Shown here piece after piece: positions 14,105 to 23,893 of a DNA stretch of 64,000 nucleotides (its first letter is position 1; every line of letters starts with the position of its first letter). Source of the DNA: Populus alba (taxonomy: Eukaryota > Streptophyta > Magnoliopsida > Malpighiales > Salicaceae). The translations under genes and the position numbers were made by a program. The stretch spans positions 20,846,572 through 20,910,571 of the forward strand of contig NC_133286.1 in NCBI RefSeq assembly GCF_005239225.2. Direction: 5' to 3'. The notes below the pieces were generated by a model that worked only from the letters and a program-made list of their open reading frames with translations, was not told the DNA's origin and ran no database searches.

Positions 14105-14775
14105 CTGATATGGGTCCGTTTGTCTACGCGGCTGTGCGTTTTACTGAAAACGCAGTTTTGGTAATAAAGAAAATCGATTTACTGTGCATGGACATGTTTT
14201 TTGTGTTTAAAACGCTGAAAAGAAAAAGCTACCGAAACATGCTTTTCATTCTCTTCGGGTTAATAAAAAACAAGGAACAGTGCAATTCACTGCACTGTTC
14301 ACAGGTGAATTGCACTGTTCACGTGAACAGTGCAAATGAGGTGTACTGTTCACGTGAACAGTGCGTAGTAAATTGCACTGTCCGCAGGGCTTCTTTTTTT
14401 TTTTTTTTTTTTTAAATAATGTGTTAATACTTAATTGTATTGATTTTTTTTAAAAAAAAAAAACTTGTTTAGAGAATTAAATTAATTCGGGATGTGAATA
14501 ATATTTTTTTTCTCAAAAAACTAGTATAGAGTGAATTAAATTCATCGCACAGTAATATCAATTTTGTAGTTTTTATCGAATGAATTTTGCACGTAATGGA
14601 ATTATAAATAGTTTAATGGAATAATAAAAAATATTTTATATAAAGTATTATTTTTTTCATGATGTAATAGGAGTAATTAATTTTACAATATTTAAATTTA
14701 AAACCATCAATATTAATATATATATATATATATATATATTAATTAATTTATAACCTCAATTTCAAAGGTACTGAT
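14105..14775. mobile_element. Non-autonomous DNA transposon-like element with palindromes (copy 1)
   Basis: Starts near GGGTCCGTTTGTCTACGCGG and resembles the element at 18478-19262. Both begin CCGTTTG...GCGGCTG, carry GCGTTTTA.TGAAAACG and clusters of GCACTGTTCAC and its complement, and share a downstream block with TAATGGAATTATA.ATAGTTT and TTTCATGATG/ACAATAG. The match stops after TATAACCTCAATTT near 14763, so this copy seems 3'-truncated. No coding capacity. The segmental copy at 21620 lacks it, which supports insertion. Confidence 0.65.
14310..14362. repeat. Perfect palindromes built from GCACTGTTCAC
   Basis: A 26-bp perfect palindrome spans 14310-14335, centred on CACGTG. An 18-bp palindrome (ACTGTTCACGTGAACAGT) spans 14345-14362. 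More half-sites flank them at 14290-14305 and 14375-14385. They can form cruciforms or RNA hairpins. The CACGTG centre also equals a G-box core, probably by chance of palindromy. Confidence 0.95.
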
Positions 14776-14862
14776 TAGATTTTAACATGATAACATCCTT
14801 TGCGGAACCGACCAAAATTTTTTAACAGCAAAAAAAATATATATATATATATATATATATAT
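14716..14862. repeat. Two (TA)n microsatellites
   Basis: (TA)n runs lie at about 14716-14739 and 14838-14862. The sequence between them is AT-rich without coding potential. Confidence 0.9.
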
Positions 14863-16724
14863 GATGTCATTAAACGGGACAAGAGACTAATCTTGAAATT
14901 TTTTTATTTTTTTTTTTAGTATAAAATTTTAATTAAATCATATGAATTAATTTCATACAAATCACTTTATTTTATAAGTTAAAAAAGTAACTGCATAACC
15001 TGTAAAAGCATTACCTAATTTATAAAAAAAACATAAAGATGAGAGCTTTTTTTTAAGTGATGAAAGCTTTTTTTAAGTTGAAATGATGGTATATTAGATG
15101 ATATTGGTCACATTGCAACTTGATTTATGAACTTAATTGGGTTTTAATAACTTTATTTTTTTAAATAGTTTTCACTTAATTATATAATAAAAAAAATACT
15201 CATAATTTCAAAGGTCGACCTTTAAATAAATGTTTTTAAGATCATGATAATCCTTAAAATAACATAAAAAAACACTTATAGAAATTTATTTTTTAACTAG
15301 TCCAGCGTTAAAAAAAAATATAGTTTTTTAAAAAATTATTATCAATGTTAATTAGAAAGACAACTAAGCTCTAAAACCAAGCTTTAAGTGTGAAATTAAA
15401 ATTGAAAAAAAAATAGGCAAAGGTCAAGTGTTGTTTTGCTTCCAAATGTGTTCTGTTGGTTAAACTTTGCAAAAAAAAAAAAAAAAAAAAACAAGTAAAA
15501 ATATTATAATAACTTCTATCATTAAAAAAAATGCAGGAGGGCTAGCGTGAAATGTATTATAGAAAAACAAAACCAGTAAATTTAATAGTTCAATCCACAA
15601 TAATTGACTTTGAAAAATCTTCTAAATTTAAGTTAATATTTTTAAATTTATAACCCGTGAAATTGTAATTTTTGTTCAATTAAAAAGCTTAATTATCAAC
15701 CAACTTTATATCAATGGTAAAATTAAAGAAAAAAAAAAACTCTTAAATTAAAAACCTTATAAAAGCAAAAGGAAAAGTAGCAAAAAAACAGAAGAAGAAC
15801 AATCACCAAATAGGAAATAATAATTAAATGAAGGGGTGAAATTAAAAAAAATCATAAATTATCTTAAGTAAAAAACAAAAATCAAAAGAATATAGATCAA
15901 ATCTGACAAACTAAAACATTAAAAATAATTAAATTAAAAATAAAATAAATTTTGATAAATTAATTAAAATAAAACAAATAGAAGTAGAGAAAAAAAGGGG
16001 CGACATCATAATAAAAATATCTTGAAAAGATGATATGTAAATTTAAAGGGCCACACATGGATTTCTAAAAAGAAAAAAAAAAAGATATTGTTGTCAGCGA
16101 CACATGCACCACACATAGAAAAACATGAATCCAAGACAAGTAATATGGTAAAATATTGGTTTTGACTACCCGTGTTAGTTGCATATGTCATCCAAAAGCA
16201 ATAAAATGATTGACGGGTGTAATGCACGCCTCAATAGCTTTTTGATTTTTTTTGTTTTAATTTATAAAAATATTATATTGCCTCCAAGACAAAAAAAACC
16301 ACGTGAAATAACAAATAAATATTGATTTGAAAATTTGATTCAAAAAACAATGAATCATTACATTATGGTGAAAAAATATGAAATATCTAAAAAGTCCCTC
16401 GTTAAATGTTTTTTTATTTTTATTTTTTTAAGAGCAACAAATTAACTTTATTATAAAAAATAATGAAAAAACCTAAATATCCATGAATAGTTATAGAATA
16501 ACAAATGAACTAACCCTTTAAAATACAATTCATTGTGAATTTCCAATTGTAAAATTGCCAGTTCACTGCTAACATTTACAATAAACAAAGGTAAGTGTAT
16601 GTTATTTTCTCCACATGTTTTGTTTTTTTTTAAAAGAAATACATATGAATATTGAAGATGTGTTGTAGTTGGGATTTTTTTGTTTCACATTCTAATTAAA
16701 TTTTAATAAATAATTAATTAATTA
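14863..16724. other. AT-rich intergenic stretch, no gene seen
   Basis: Dominated by A and T homopolymers, including an A run near 15471-15491. No ORF has recognisable protein similarity. It has no counterpart in segmental copy B, so at least part of it was probably inserted after the duplication or lost from copy B. Confidence 0.6.
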
Positions 16725-17075
16725 TGCGATAAATTCAGGCCTAACACATTAAACTTCATTTGCAGATACTAATTAAATTTTAATAAAGATATAATCGATC
16801 TTCCGACATGTATGCCATGTTAATATCATATTTGCGATTTATAGCATTTTGTTTTCTCTTGTGACGAGAAATTTAGGACCACACATGAAACTTCAACCAT
16901 GTGTTATCGATTCATTTACAGATTCTAATTAAATCTTAATAAATATATAATCAAACATTGATGATCTTACACGTATATTATGTTAATATTATACATGAGA
17001 GATACAATATAATTTATTCCTTTACGACAAGAAATTTAGGTCTACACGTGGAACTTCAACAAGTGCTTTGATAAT
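16725..17075. repeat. Diverged tandem repeat, unit about 140-170 bp
   Basis: Three units, each recognisable by GAAATTTAGG(N)C(T)ACAC.TG(A)AACTTC, start near 16729, 16868 and 17033. Units 1 and 2 continue with GCAGATACTAATTAAATTTTAATAAA-type sequence, then a TACACGTATATTATGTTAATAT-like block. A single related unit occurs at about 21670-21760 in the segmental copy. Confidence 0.75.
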
Positions 17076-17154
17076 TTGGCATGATTGTTAATTTAAAAAG
17101 GACTCATGGTCGGGTAGAGGTCCACGAAAATGAAAGATTTTTTTTTGTGTGTGT

Positions 17155-17335
17155 TTTAGCACTTGAAGTCCGTTTTTAATAGTTGTTTTGAAAAAAATAT
17201 TAAATTAATATTTTTTTAATAATTTTTAGAGAAAATGAAATGATGATATTAAAAAAATTAAAAAATAATATTTGAATACATTTTAAAAGTAAAAAACAAT
17301 TTAAATACACACTTTATTATAATAACAAATAAATA
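17155..17335. repeat. AT-rich MITE-like dispersed repeat
   Basis: Member of an AT-rich family seen many times in this window. The core alternates TTTTTAAAA with ATTAAATTAATATTTTTTT and ends in AAAAACAATTTAAATACAC. Termini are too degenerate to fix exactly. Confidence 0.5.
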
Positions 17336-17454
17336 ATTAATATTATTTATTTTTAAAGTATATTTTTGTTGTTTTTTGCATTGTTTTTTTTATAAAAAAA
17401 AAACTTTAAATCTGAGATGATAAGATTGAATTAAATTAATTAATGGTGGAGTCA

Positions 17455-17600
17455 AGCCCCATAATTGAGACTTTAGGCTATTGAGTTTCTTCGTTAGGAG
17501 TTTTGGTGGCTGTGGAATTTTACTGAAGTATCCTTGTGATGTTGTTTATATCTTGAATGCCAGGGAAAATTCTATGGTATTGTAGTGCTATATCTATCGG
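17455..17600. repeat. Distal part of segmental duplication, copy A
   Basis: ACTTTAGGCTATTGAGTTTCTT... through TATCTTGAATGCCAGG is repeated with divergence at 21790-21885 (ACTTTAGGCTATTGTGTTTG... TATCTTGATTGCTAGG). The duplication therefore once extended past the tandem repeats. Copy B is much shorter between the shared blocks. Confidence 0.7.
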
Positions 17601-18024
17601 TGTTTATAGTAAAATAAAGATAAAGTATTAAGGAGTATTTTATCATGGTTGTATTTAAAAATATTATATACACACACATATCAACACATCAAAACAATAA
17701 AAAAAACATAAATTTTATTTTTTATTTTTTTAAATTTTTTAAAAAAAAACTCCGGTTCAATAGGGATTAATGTTGCTTATTGGTGTTTTTTAAAAAAGGA
17801 ATTATAAATAAATTGATAGTTTTTATTATAACTTAGAAATTAATGTTCCTCTTTCATCGAAACATCTCCTAACATATCCTTTTATATTTGAAAAAACACG
17901 AGAGAAAAAATAATGACAGTGGAGCTCAGCACTCACCCAACTCGTTGAAGTTTAACCATGGTTAAAAATTTGATATTCCAGAGTCCTTTTCCGTTACTTT
18001 CGTAAAAACAACAGACTCGTTTAA

Positions 18025-18180
18025 TATTGTATTTTAAAGGAATTTAATTTTTTTTAAAAATTAATATGTTTTTGATGTGATGTTAAAAATAATTTTTTAA
18101 AAATAATAAAAATATTATTTTAACATATTTTAAAATAAAAAACACATTAAAAAATAACTGCAAACAAACACAAATATTAT
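18025..18180. repeat. AT-rich MITE-like dispersed repeat
   Basis: Same family as 17155-17335. The core TATGTTTTTGATGTGATGTTAAAAATAA is followed by AACATATTTTAAAATAAAAA and ends near AACTGCAAACAAACAC. No coding potential. Confidence 0.5.
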
Positions 18181-18277
18181 TTAATTTAATTAGAAGTACC
18201 ATGCCAAGTGTATGTACCATGTGGATATAGGTGGATTAATCTACTTAGGTAATTAAGTTAAAAATTGGTAGGTTTAC

Positions 18278-18478
18278 AAGGGTGTTTGAGAGTGTGATAG
18301 TGGTTATTTTTTAAAATACTTTTCATTCTAGTACATATTAAAATAATATATTTTTTATTTTTTTAAAATTATTTTTTACATCAACACATCAAAATGATAT
18401 AAAAATATAAAAAATACATTAATTTAAGACAAAAAATCAATTTTTTTAAAAAAATATTATCGAAATGCAATACCAAGA
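18278..18478. repeat. AT-rich MITE-like dispersed repeat, abutting a second element
   Basis: Begins GTGTTTGAGAGTGTGATAG and ends ATCGAAATGCAATACCAA. These are imperfect inverted ends around a core of TTTTTTAAAATACTTTT and CAACACATCAAAATGATAT. The next transposon-like element begins directly after its right end, which suggests nested or targeted insertion. Confidence 0.55.
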
Positions 18479-19262
18479 GCCCGTTTGACTCTGCGGCTGA
18501 GGTTGCGTTTTATTGAAAACGTAGTTGTAGCCGTTTGGTTAAAGAAAAACGAGGTATACTGTTCACTAGGGCTCATCTTTTTTCTGCGTTGAAAACGCAG
18601 CATTTTAAAGCAAGAATTCGTTGCTTTTTTACTATTCATGTTAATTGCATTGTTCAATGAACAGTGCAATTAACATGAACAGTGCAGGAAAATTGCATTG
18701 TTCACTTAAAAAATAGTGAACAGTGCAATTCTCTTGCACTGCGTGGGCACCTCCTTTTTTATTTTTTTTTATTTTTTTTTTAGTGTGCGTTACTTTTTTT
18801 AATATTTTTTTTTAAAAAAAACTAGTTTAGAATGAATTTTATACATAATAATATTTTATCTAATTTTATTATACACTAAAAAATTATGGAAATTATAGTT
18901 ATTGTCGGATGTATTTTCGTACGTAATGGAATTATAGATAGTTTTATGGAATAATAAAAAATATTTTCATATAAAATATGATTTATTTCATGATACAATA
19001 GCAATTGTTAAATCCACGATATTTAAATTAAAAATCATTAATATTAATATATATTTTTTAAAAAAAATTTATAACCTCAATTTTAAAAGCATTCTTAACC
19101 AAACACATTAAACTACTTTTTGTTCAACCTTAATTTCAACCACAGTTTTAACCAAACACCTATTTTTTCAAATCAACCTTAACTAAAAACACTTTTTATA
19201 AAACAATTTTTTTCAAACTACAACCACAATAGCTGCTGCAATACAAAACATACTCCAAATAT
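18478..19262. mobile_element. Non-autonomous DNA transposon-like element with palindromes (copy 2)
   Basis: The left end GAGCCCGTTTGACTCTGCGG and the right end (on the complement) GGAGTATGTTTTGTATTGCA form loose inverted ends; both run into GGTTG(Y)...GTTT. The body contains a 45-bp near-perfect palindrome at 18635-18679 and several GTGAACAGTGCAAT units. The right part carries repeated AACCAAACAC blocks (19100-19160). No ORF of note. The family is probably hAT-like, but no clear target-site duplication was found. Confidence 0.6.
18635..18679. repeat. 45-bp near-perfect palindrome
   Basis: TTCATGTTAATTGCA at the left is mirrored by TGCAATTAACATGAA at the right around TGTTCAATGAACA. By eye one internal pair is mismatched. 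It is the counterpart of the palindromes in copy 1 but has a different flanking arm. Confidence 0.9.
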
Positions 19263-19429
19263 TGAATAGGTGTGCACTTGCCATGCTTACTTGTTAATTA
19301 AATTAAAAAAAAAAATTATAGGAGCTAGCCATTTTATTTTAACCGAATAGAGAGATCACTTACAATAGTGTTTCTGCAGTAATTTCTTTTTTTCTTTTTT
19401 TCTTTTTTCTGAACACTCAAATTTATTTA

Positions 19430-19612
19430 TGATATGATTATAGGCTTTTAACAGTCTTTATTTATCAAGCTTTATTTCGTAAAGATTATTAATTCGAGTC
19501 TTATAAATCTCAAAATATTTAAAGATTTATATAATCATTAACTTCAAAATTCGTTGGATTAGTTGAGATATGCACAAGCTGACCCGGATACTCATGTTAA
19601 TAAAAAAAAAAA
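19430..19612 (+). mobile_element. tRNA-derived SINE, plus strand (degenerate)
   Basis: An RNA polymerase III B-box-like AATTCGAGTCTT lies at 19491-19502. The 3' part reads GATATGCACAAGCTGACCC, then GGATACTCATGTTAATA and an A11 tail. This 3' end matches the SINE on the minus strand at 23103-23262. A candidate target duplication ATTTATTTA flanks it (19421-19429 and 19619-19627). The A box is decayed. Confidence 0.6.
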
Positions 19613-20269
19613 CACTGCATTTATTTAGATCTAGGTTTAATGATTTATTTTGCATAACTACGCATCATAATAGAATTTCAATACGTTGAGGAAATATTAC
19701 ATTGTTTAGTTAATGCTTGATCTTACCTAAAATTTAATTTTATTAATTAAAAATTTAGAGATTAAAGAAAATATTCAACCTTTTTAGTTTTCTATCATAG
19801 GGATTGGATTGCATGAGCAAGAAAAAAGTCAACCAACTTTTTTATATCTAATCTTTTTATACTAAATTTTTTTGAGATCGAAGAATATCGTAGCATAGAA
19901 GAAAAATTATGGAGCTCGGTTAATGTTTAACTTAATAAAATAAAATAAAATAAAATGATATTAATCTAAGACAATTAAGGTTTCAGGGACCGGGTTTGAA
20001 ACTAAAACAAACACGAGGGGCTAAAATGAATGGAGAGTGAAAGATTGACTGGTGTGCGCAACCCACGCTCCAGCGTATAGAGGAAGTTGTCGTGGTTTGG
20101 TTCAGCATAAAACTTCCTTCGATGTTAGAATACCTTGAAAGTGGCTCCGTGAGGGCTTTCATGGGAGGCGGCATGTGACAATGTAGCTCAGGTGACTTCT
20201 TTTTTTCCTTTCTCTTGTCTCTTTTCTCTTTTATTTTCACTCTAATTCTCTCCATAGCCTGTTATTTTG
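19613..20269. other. Intergenic, no gene seen
   Basis: AT-rich sequence followed by a GC-richer patch at 19980-20180 (GGGACCGGGTTTGAAACTA...). The patch looks like old repeat sequence. The minus-strand ORF at 19983-20255 lacks recognisable domains and is probably chance. Confidence 0.5.
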
Positions 20270-21900
20270 TTTTTAAAATTTCTGAGCAGCCAAACACGCC
20301 AAAACAAAACACAAACAGTAAAACAATTCAAAACTTTCACTCACTTTCCCCACAAGAAAATCCTGACTCCTTCACTCCACTCTTGACTTGAGAATTGTGA
20401 CTAGAACCTGTGGTGGAGCCAAAAAAAAATAAATAAAAGAGGGGGCAAATTATTAACAAGTAATTGATATTATATATTATATATAGAAAAATTAATTTGA
20501 AATACATGTACTAACTTGTGTTAAGTAAAATTAATTTTAAGAATATTTTTAAAATAAAAAAATTTATATTATAATTATTCTTTTCGGGTTTTTTTATTTT
20601 AAAATTTCTTTATAATGAATTTATTTTTAATTTATTAAAGATATCATCTCTCAATATATACAATTAAACTTTCATTCTTCTATTTTTAAATCTTCCAGGG
20701 ACTAGTGAAATTATTAACAAACAATTCTTTTATTTTGTCTCTAATTTTTTGAGTTGTTCAGTACTTTATTTTTAATTATTAGTAAGTTGATTACCATCAT
20801 TTTTAATGTGAAATTCATAACAAAATACATATTAATTTATCAAAACTTATTTCAATTAATATTCATATAATATTATCCATATACATATTAATTTAACAAA
20901 TCCATAAATTATCATAAACTCTAACATTTTTAATAACTAATTATTAAGGAATAAAACTAAAATTAGACAATGAAATAAATAGAAAAAACAAAGGAAACTC
21001 ACATAAAACATAAATTATAAATTATAAAAGATTACTTAGTTAACTAATTAATAGTTTAGGACTTGAAGATAAATTTTATAGCGAGAGGAACAATAATTTT
21101 TTTTTTAAAAAAAAAAGCTTAGATCAATTAATAATTAATAAAAAAACTAAACTTGTTAAGTTATTATATTAAAATTTTAATATAAAAATATATATAAAAA
21201 AAATTAAGAGGGTAATTATCCCTTTAATATCCATTATGGCTCCGCCACTGCCGATAACCTAGAATTTAAACCCTTTAAAATGCAAAGAAAACAAATAGGC
21301 GGAATGGGTTTTGTGCCGTGAAGGTCCTGGATAAAAGAGATAGCTTTAAAACGTACCTACAAAGAGAAAACACGAAAAGGGGCCTCTCTCTCTCTCTCTG
21401 CCCTTGCTGTACTCTCTCGAAGTGTGAATTGTTCTGACTTGTGTTTGTTTGGAGACTGCAGATAGAGAGGGGGAGGGAGTCGCATACAGAGAAATTACTT
21501 CGACATAAATACAAATTATTGGGTTTGTTTTCTTTGTAAATAAAATAAATTTTGATTTTGGATTTAGCTTTATGGATTTCAAATTTTGTTAACCTTTTGG
21601 GACTTGGGGGTAAATTTCAATGATGCATTTTGACTTGTAGAATTTACAGTAATTTTTTTTTCATGACAAGAAATTCAGGCCTACACGTGAAACTTCTACA
21701 ATGTATTATTGATTCATTTACGGATATTAATTAAATTTTAATAAATATAGAATCGACCATCCATCCTCTAACACATCAAACACCAAGGTTGGAACTTTAG
21801 GCTATTGTGTTTGTTAATTGGGATTTTGGTGGGGTTTGATATCCTTGTTGTCTTGTTGTTCATATCTTGATTGCTAGGAAAAATTATGGAGTATTAAGCT
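20270..21900. repeat. Segmental duplication, copy B of the NRPE1 upstream region
   Basis: Colinear with 13480-14100 and then with 16860-17600. The copy is split by a transposon-like insertion at 20410-21252 that copy A lacks. Copy B has a single unit of the 59-bp repeat and a shorter CT/GA tract (21384-21400). It also lacks the 14.1-16.7 kb block. It contains no NRPE1 coding exon. Confidence 0.8.
20410..21252. mobile_element. Terminal-inverted-repeat element inserted in duplication copy B
   Basis: The left end is GTGGTGGAGCCAAAAA. The right end is GGCTCCGCCACTGCC, whose complement reads GGCAGTGGCGGAGCC. The inverted ends are therefore about 12-14 bp. Flanks TAGAACCT and GATAACCT look like an imperfect 8-bp target duplication, and the empty site in copy A (near 13652) has a single GAACCT. 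About 840 bp, AT-rich, no transposase ORF. Class II, possibly hAT-like. Confidence 0.75.
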
Positions 21901-22383
21901 ATATTTTATAATATGAGAAATATAGATATTATGGGATGAAGAAAAAAATATTTATGAATTAATCAGAAGGGATAAAAATATATTTTTATTTAAAAATTAC
22001 TTTTTAAATTTTATAACACAAGAAGGAACGAAGAATGAAAGAGTTTATTACATCTCATAATATTCAAATAACAAAAAACACCATCTATTACAAGGATATA
22101 ATTAAAATATTTAATATTTATTTATTTATATCTACACTTCCCAATAATTATTACAAATTTTTATATATAAAAAACTAGAAAACTCTGAAAATATTGATTA
22201 AGAAAAAAAATAAACTAGAAAAAAAATTATCCCATTTAAATATAAAAAAACTAGAAAACATCACCATAAAAAATAAAAATAGAAAAATATATATGTTTTC
22301 TTAAAAAAGCTACCACATCATTTCTCTCTTCTTTTGTAAATATTGATAATTACTAACTAAGCATTATTTTTTGGTTTTAGAAG

Positions 22384-22762
22384 TAGAGGTGAGTAAAAAA
22401 ACTGAAAAAAAATCGAATCATAAAAAAAACTTATTAGAATATTTTAAAAAAATATTCGGTTCAATTCGGTTTCGATTAGGCAAGCCTGAAATAAAAAAAC
22501 CGAACCGGAAAAATAAACCAAACCGAAAAAAATTAAACCAAACTAGAAAAACCCAAACCAAACCAAAACCAAAAGCAAATCCATTAGAAAAGTCTAAAAA
22601 AACCCAAAAACAATATAGTTTTGGTTTTTAATATAAAAAACCAAATTGAACCGAAACTAGTTGATTTGAACCGATTTCAATTTTTTTTTGTATTTTACAA
22701 AATTTCAGTTTGATTGTTTTTTATAAATAAAAACTGAATCGAATCGAAAATAATCACCTCTA
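22384..22762. mobile_element. hAT-like MITE with perfect 8-bp target duplication
   Basis: The element starts TAGAGGTGAGTAAA and ends ATAATCACCTCTA, giving a terminal inverted repeat of at least TAGAGGTGA. It is bordered by direct repeats TTTAGAAG at 22376-22383 and 22763-22770. Its body is rich in AACCGAA/AACCAAA motifs, and the plus ORF across it is a low-complexity Lys/Asn/Pro string, not a gene. An 8-bp duplication is diagnostic of the hAT superfamily. Length 379 bp, non-autonomous. Confidence 0.85.
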
Positions 22763-23102
22763 TTTAGAAGTAAGTAGAATTTTAGGATCTGATTCTTTAA
22801 ATATTGGGTTTGGAATCAACTGATTTAGAGAGTTTGTTTAGAAATGTGGTAGAAGTTTATTTTTAAAGTATTTTTTTTACTTGAAAGTATATTAAAATAT
22901 TTTTTTATATTATTATAAAAAAATGATAAAAAATATTAATTTGGGGTAATTGAATTATTCAGACCCATCATTAGGGTTTTTTTTTTTACTTTGTACTGTA
23001 AATTTGTTAATCTACTCTTTCTTATTTAATATAATTTTTCTCCGGTCTTTAATCCTGTATTTATGTTTTAAGCTGTTAGCTTTTCAATTTTTCTTTTTTT
23101 AT

Positions 23103-23262
23103 TTACGTGGGTGTCCGGGTCAGTTTGCGCGCACCACGACTAATCCCACGGCCCACTAAACATGTAAAGCACCGCGGGGGTGACAGGCGTGCACATGAGG
23201 ACTCGAACTCAGGAGCAGTGGAAGGAGACAAGCTCCTCCCACCGCTGAGCCAAGGTCCTCAG
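23103..23262 (-). mobile_element. tRNA-derived SINE, minus strand
   Basis: On the minus strand it reads GAGGACCTTGGCTCAGCGG at the 5' end, with a strong Pol III A box (TGGCTCAGCGGTGGGAG, plus positions 23236-23252). The B box is GAGTTCGAGTCCTC (23197-23210). Its 3' end GACCCGGACACCCACG is followed by AAATAAAAAAAG. Box spacing and the A-rich tail are as expected for a plant tRNA-derived SINE. Well preserved, so relatively young. Confidence 0.85.
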
Positions 23263-23297
23263 TGTGATTCATATGGATTTGGTAGCAATAATCAATG

Positions 23298-23337
23298 GCG
23301 CGCGCGCGTATATATATATATATATATACACACACAA
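23298..23337. repeat. Compound microsatellite (CG)n(TA)n(CA)n
   Basis: GCGCGCGCGCG passes into about ten TA units and then about four CA units, just before the duplicated promoter of the ABC transporter copy. Confidence 0.95.
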
Positions 23338-23338
23338 A

Positions 23339-23476
23339 ACAATTGTATAAGGCCAACCATTACATAATAAACCATTTACAATTCGAATTGATAACCTACA
23401 AATAGTTTTGTTTGGGTATCCAGTTGACAAATATGTGGTAATCGAGGGATAAATATGTTTTTTGATTAACTATTCA
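23339..23476 (+). promoter_or_regulatory. Duplicated upstream region of the ABC transporter
   Basis: CAATTGTATAAGGCCAACCA at 23339 recurs at 23911, directly upstream of the transporter. The two then run colinear (AATTCGAATTGATAACCTAC..., GTTTGGGTATCCA, AATCGAGGGATAAATATG) up to TCACAGCCGCCCATTGTAA. About 80 bp present in the native copy (23943-24025) is absent here. If the native block is a promoter, this copy could drive the inverted repeat behind it. Confidence 0.65.
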
Positions 23477-23893
23477 CAGCCGCCCATTGTAACTGCCCCC
23501 TGTCTGGCGGGACTTTTTCTTTCCTTCTTTTTTATTTCCCTCCGTCCGTGGATTTGTAATCCCTGCAAAGACTCACAGATCATGGAAATGTTTTTTGAGT
23601 CGACAGAGCAAGGTGTCACAGCCATTGTCTCAAGTAACAAAACCAAGTGCAACGATCCACAGAACCCACTAATGAAAATGGATTCAAGAAGAAGATCAAT
23701 ATTCGAACCTGGTGCATGCATTATGGAAGATGAGCTTGAGACAATGGCTGGGACACGTTGCTCTGTTGACTCAAAAAACATTTCCATGATCTGTGAGTCT
23801 TTGCAGGGATTACAAATCCACAGACGGAGGGAAATAAAAAAGAAGGAAAGAAAAGGTCCCGCTAAGACAGGGGTCAGTTACATTGGGTGGCTG
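23477..23893 (+). repeat. Inverted repeat made from the 5' end of the ABC transporter gene
   Basis: Sense arm 23477-23634 copies the leader and first codons of the transporter (native 24121-24279). A 100-base loop (23635-23734) and the antisense arm 23735-23893 follow. Loop plus arm together are the reverse complement of native 24122-24381. By eye about ten differences separate the two arms over 158 bases. A transcript would fold into a stem of about 158 bp. Long ORFs on either strand (plus 23462-23941, minus 23470-23787) are by-products of the duplicated coding sequence, not separate genes. Confidence 0.85.

Noticed and set aside
14300..14390. CRISPR-like regular short repeats
   Set aside because: The GCACTGTTCAC units alternate orientation and spacing inside a transposon in a plant genome. 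They are palindromes, not an array with spacers.
22371..22631. Plus-strand ORF rich in Lys, Asn and Pro
   Set aside because: Low-complexity translation of the AACCGAA/AACCAAA interior of the hAT-like MITE.
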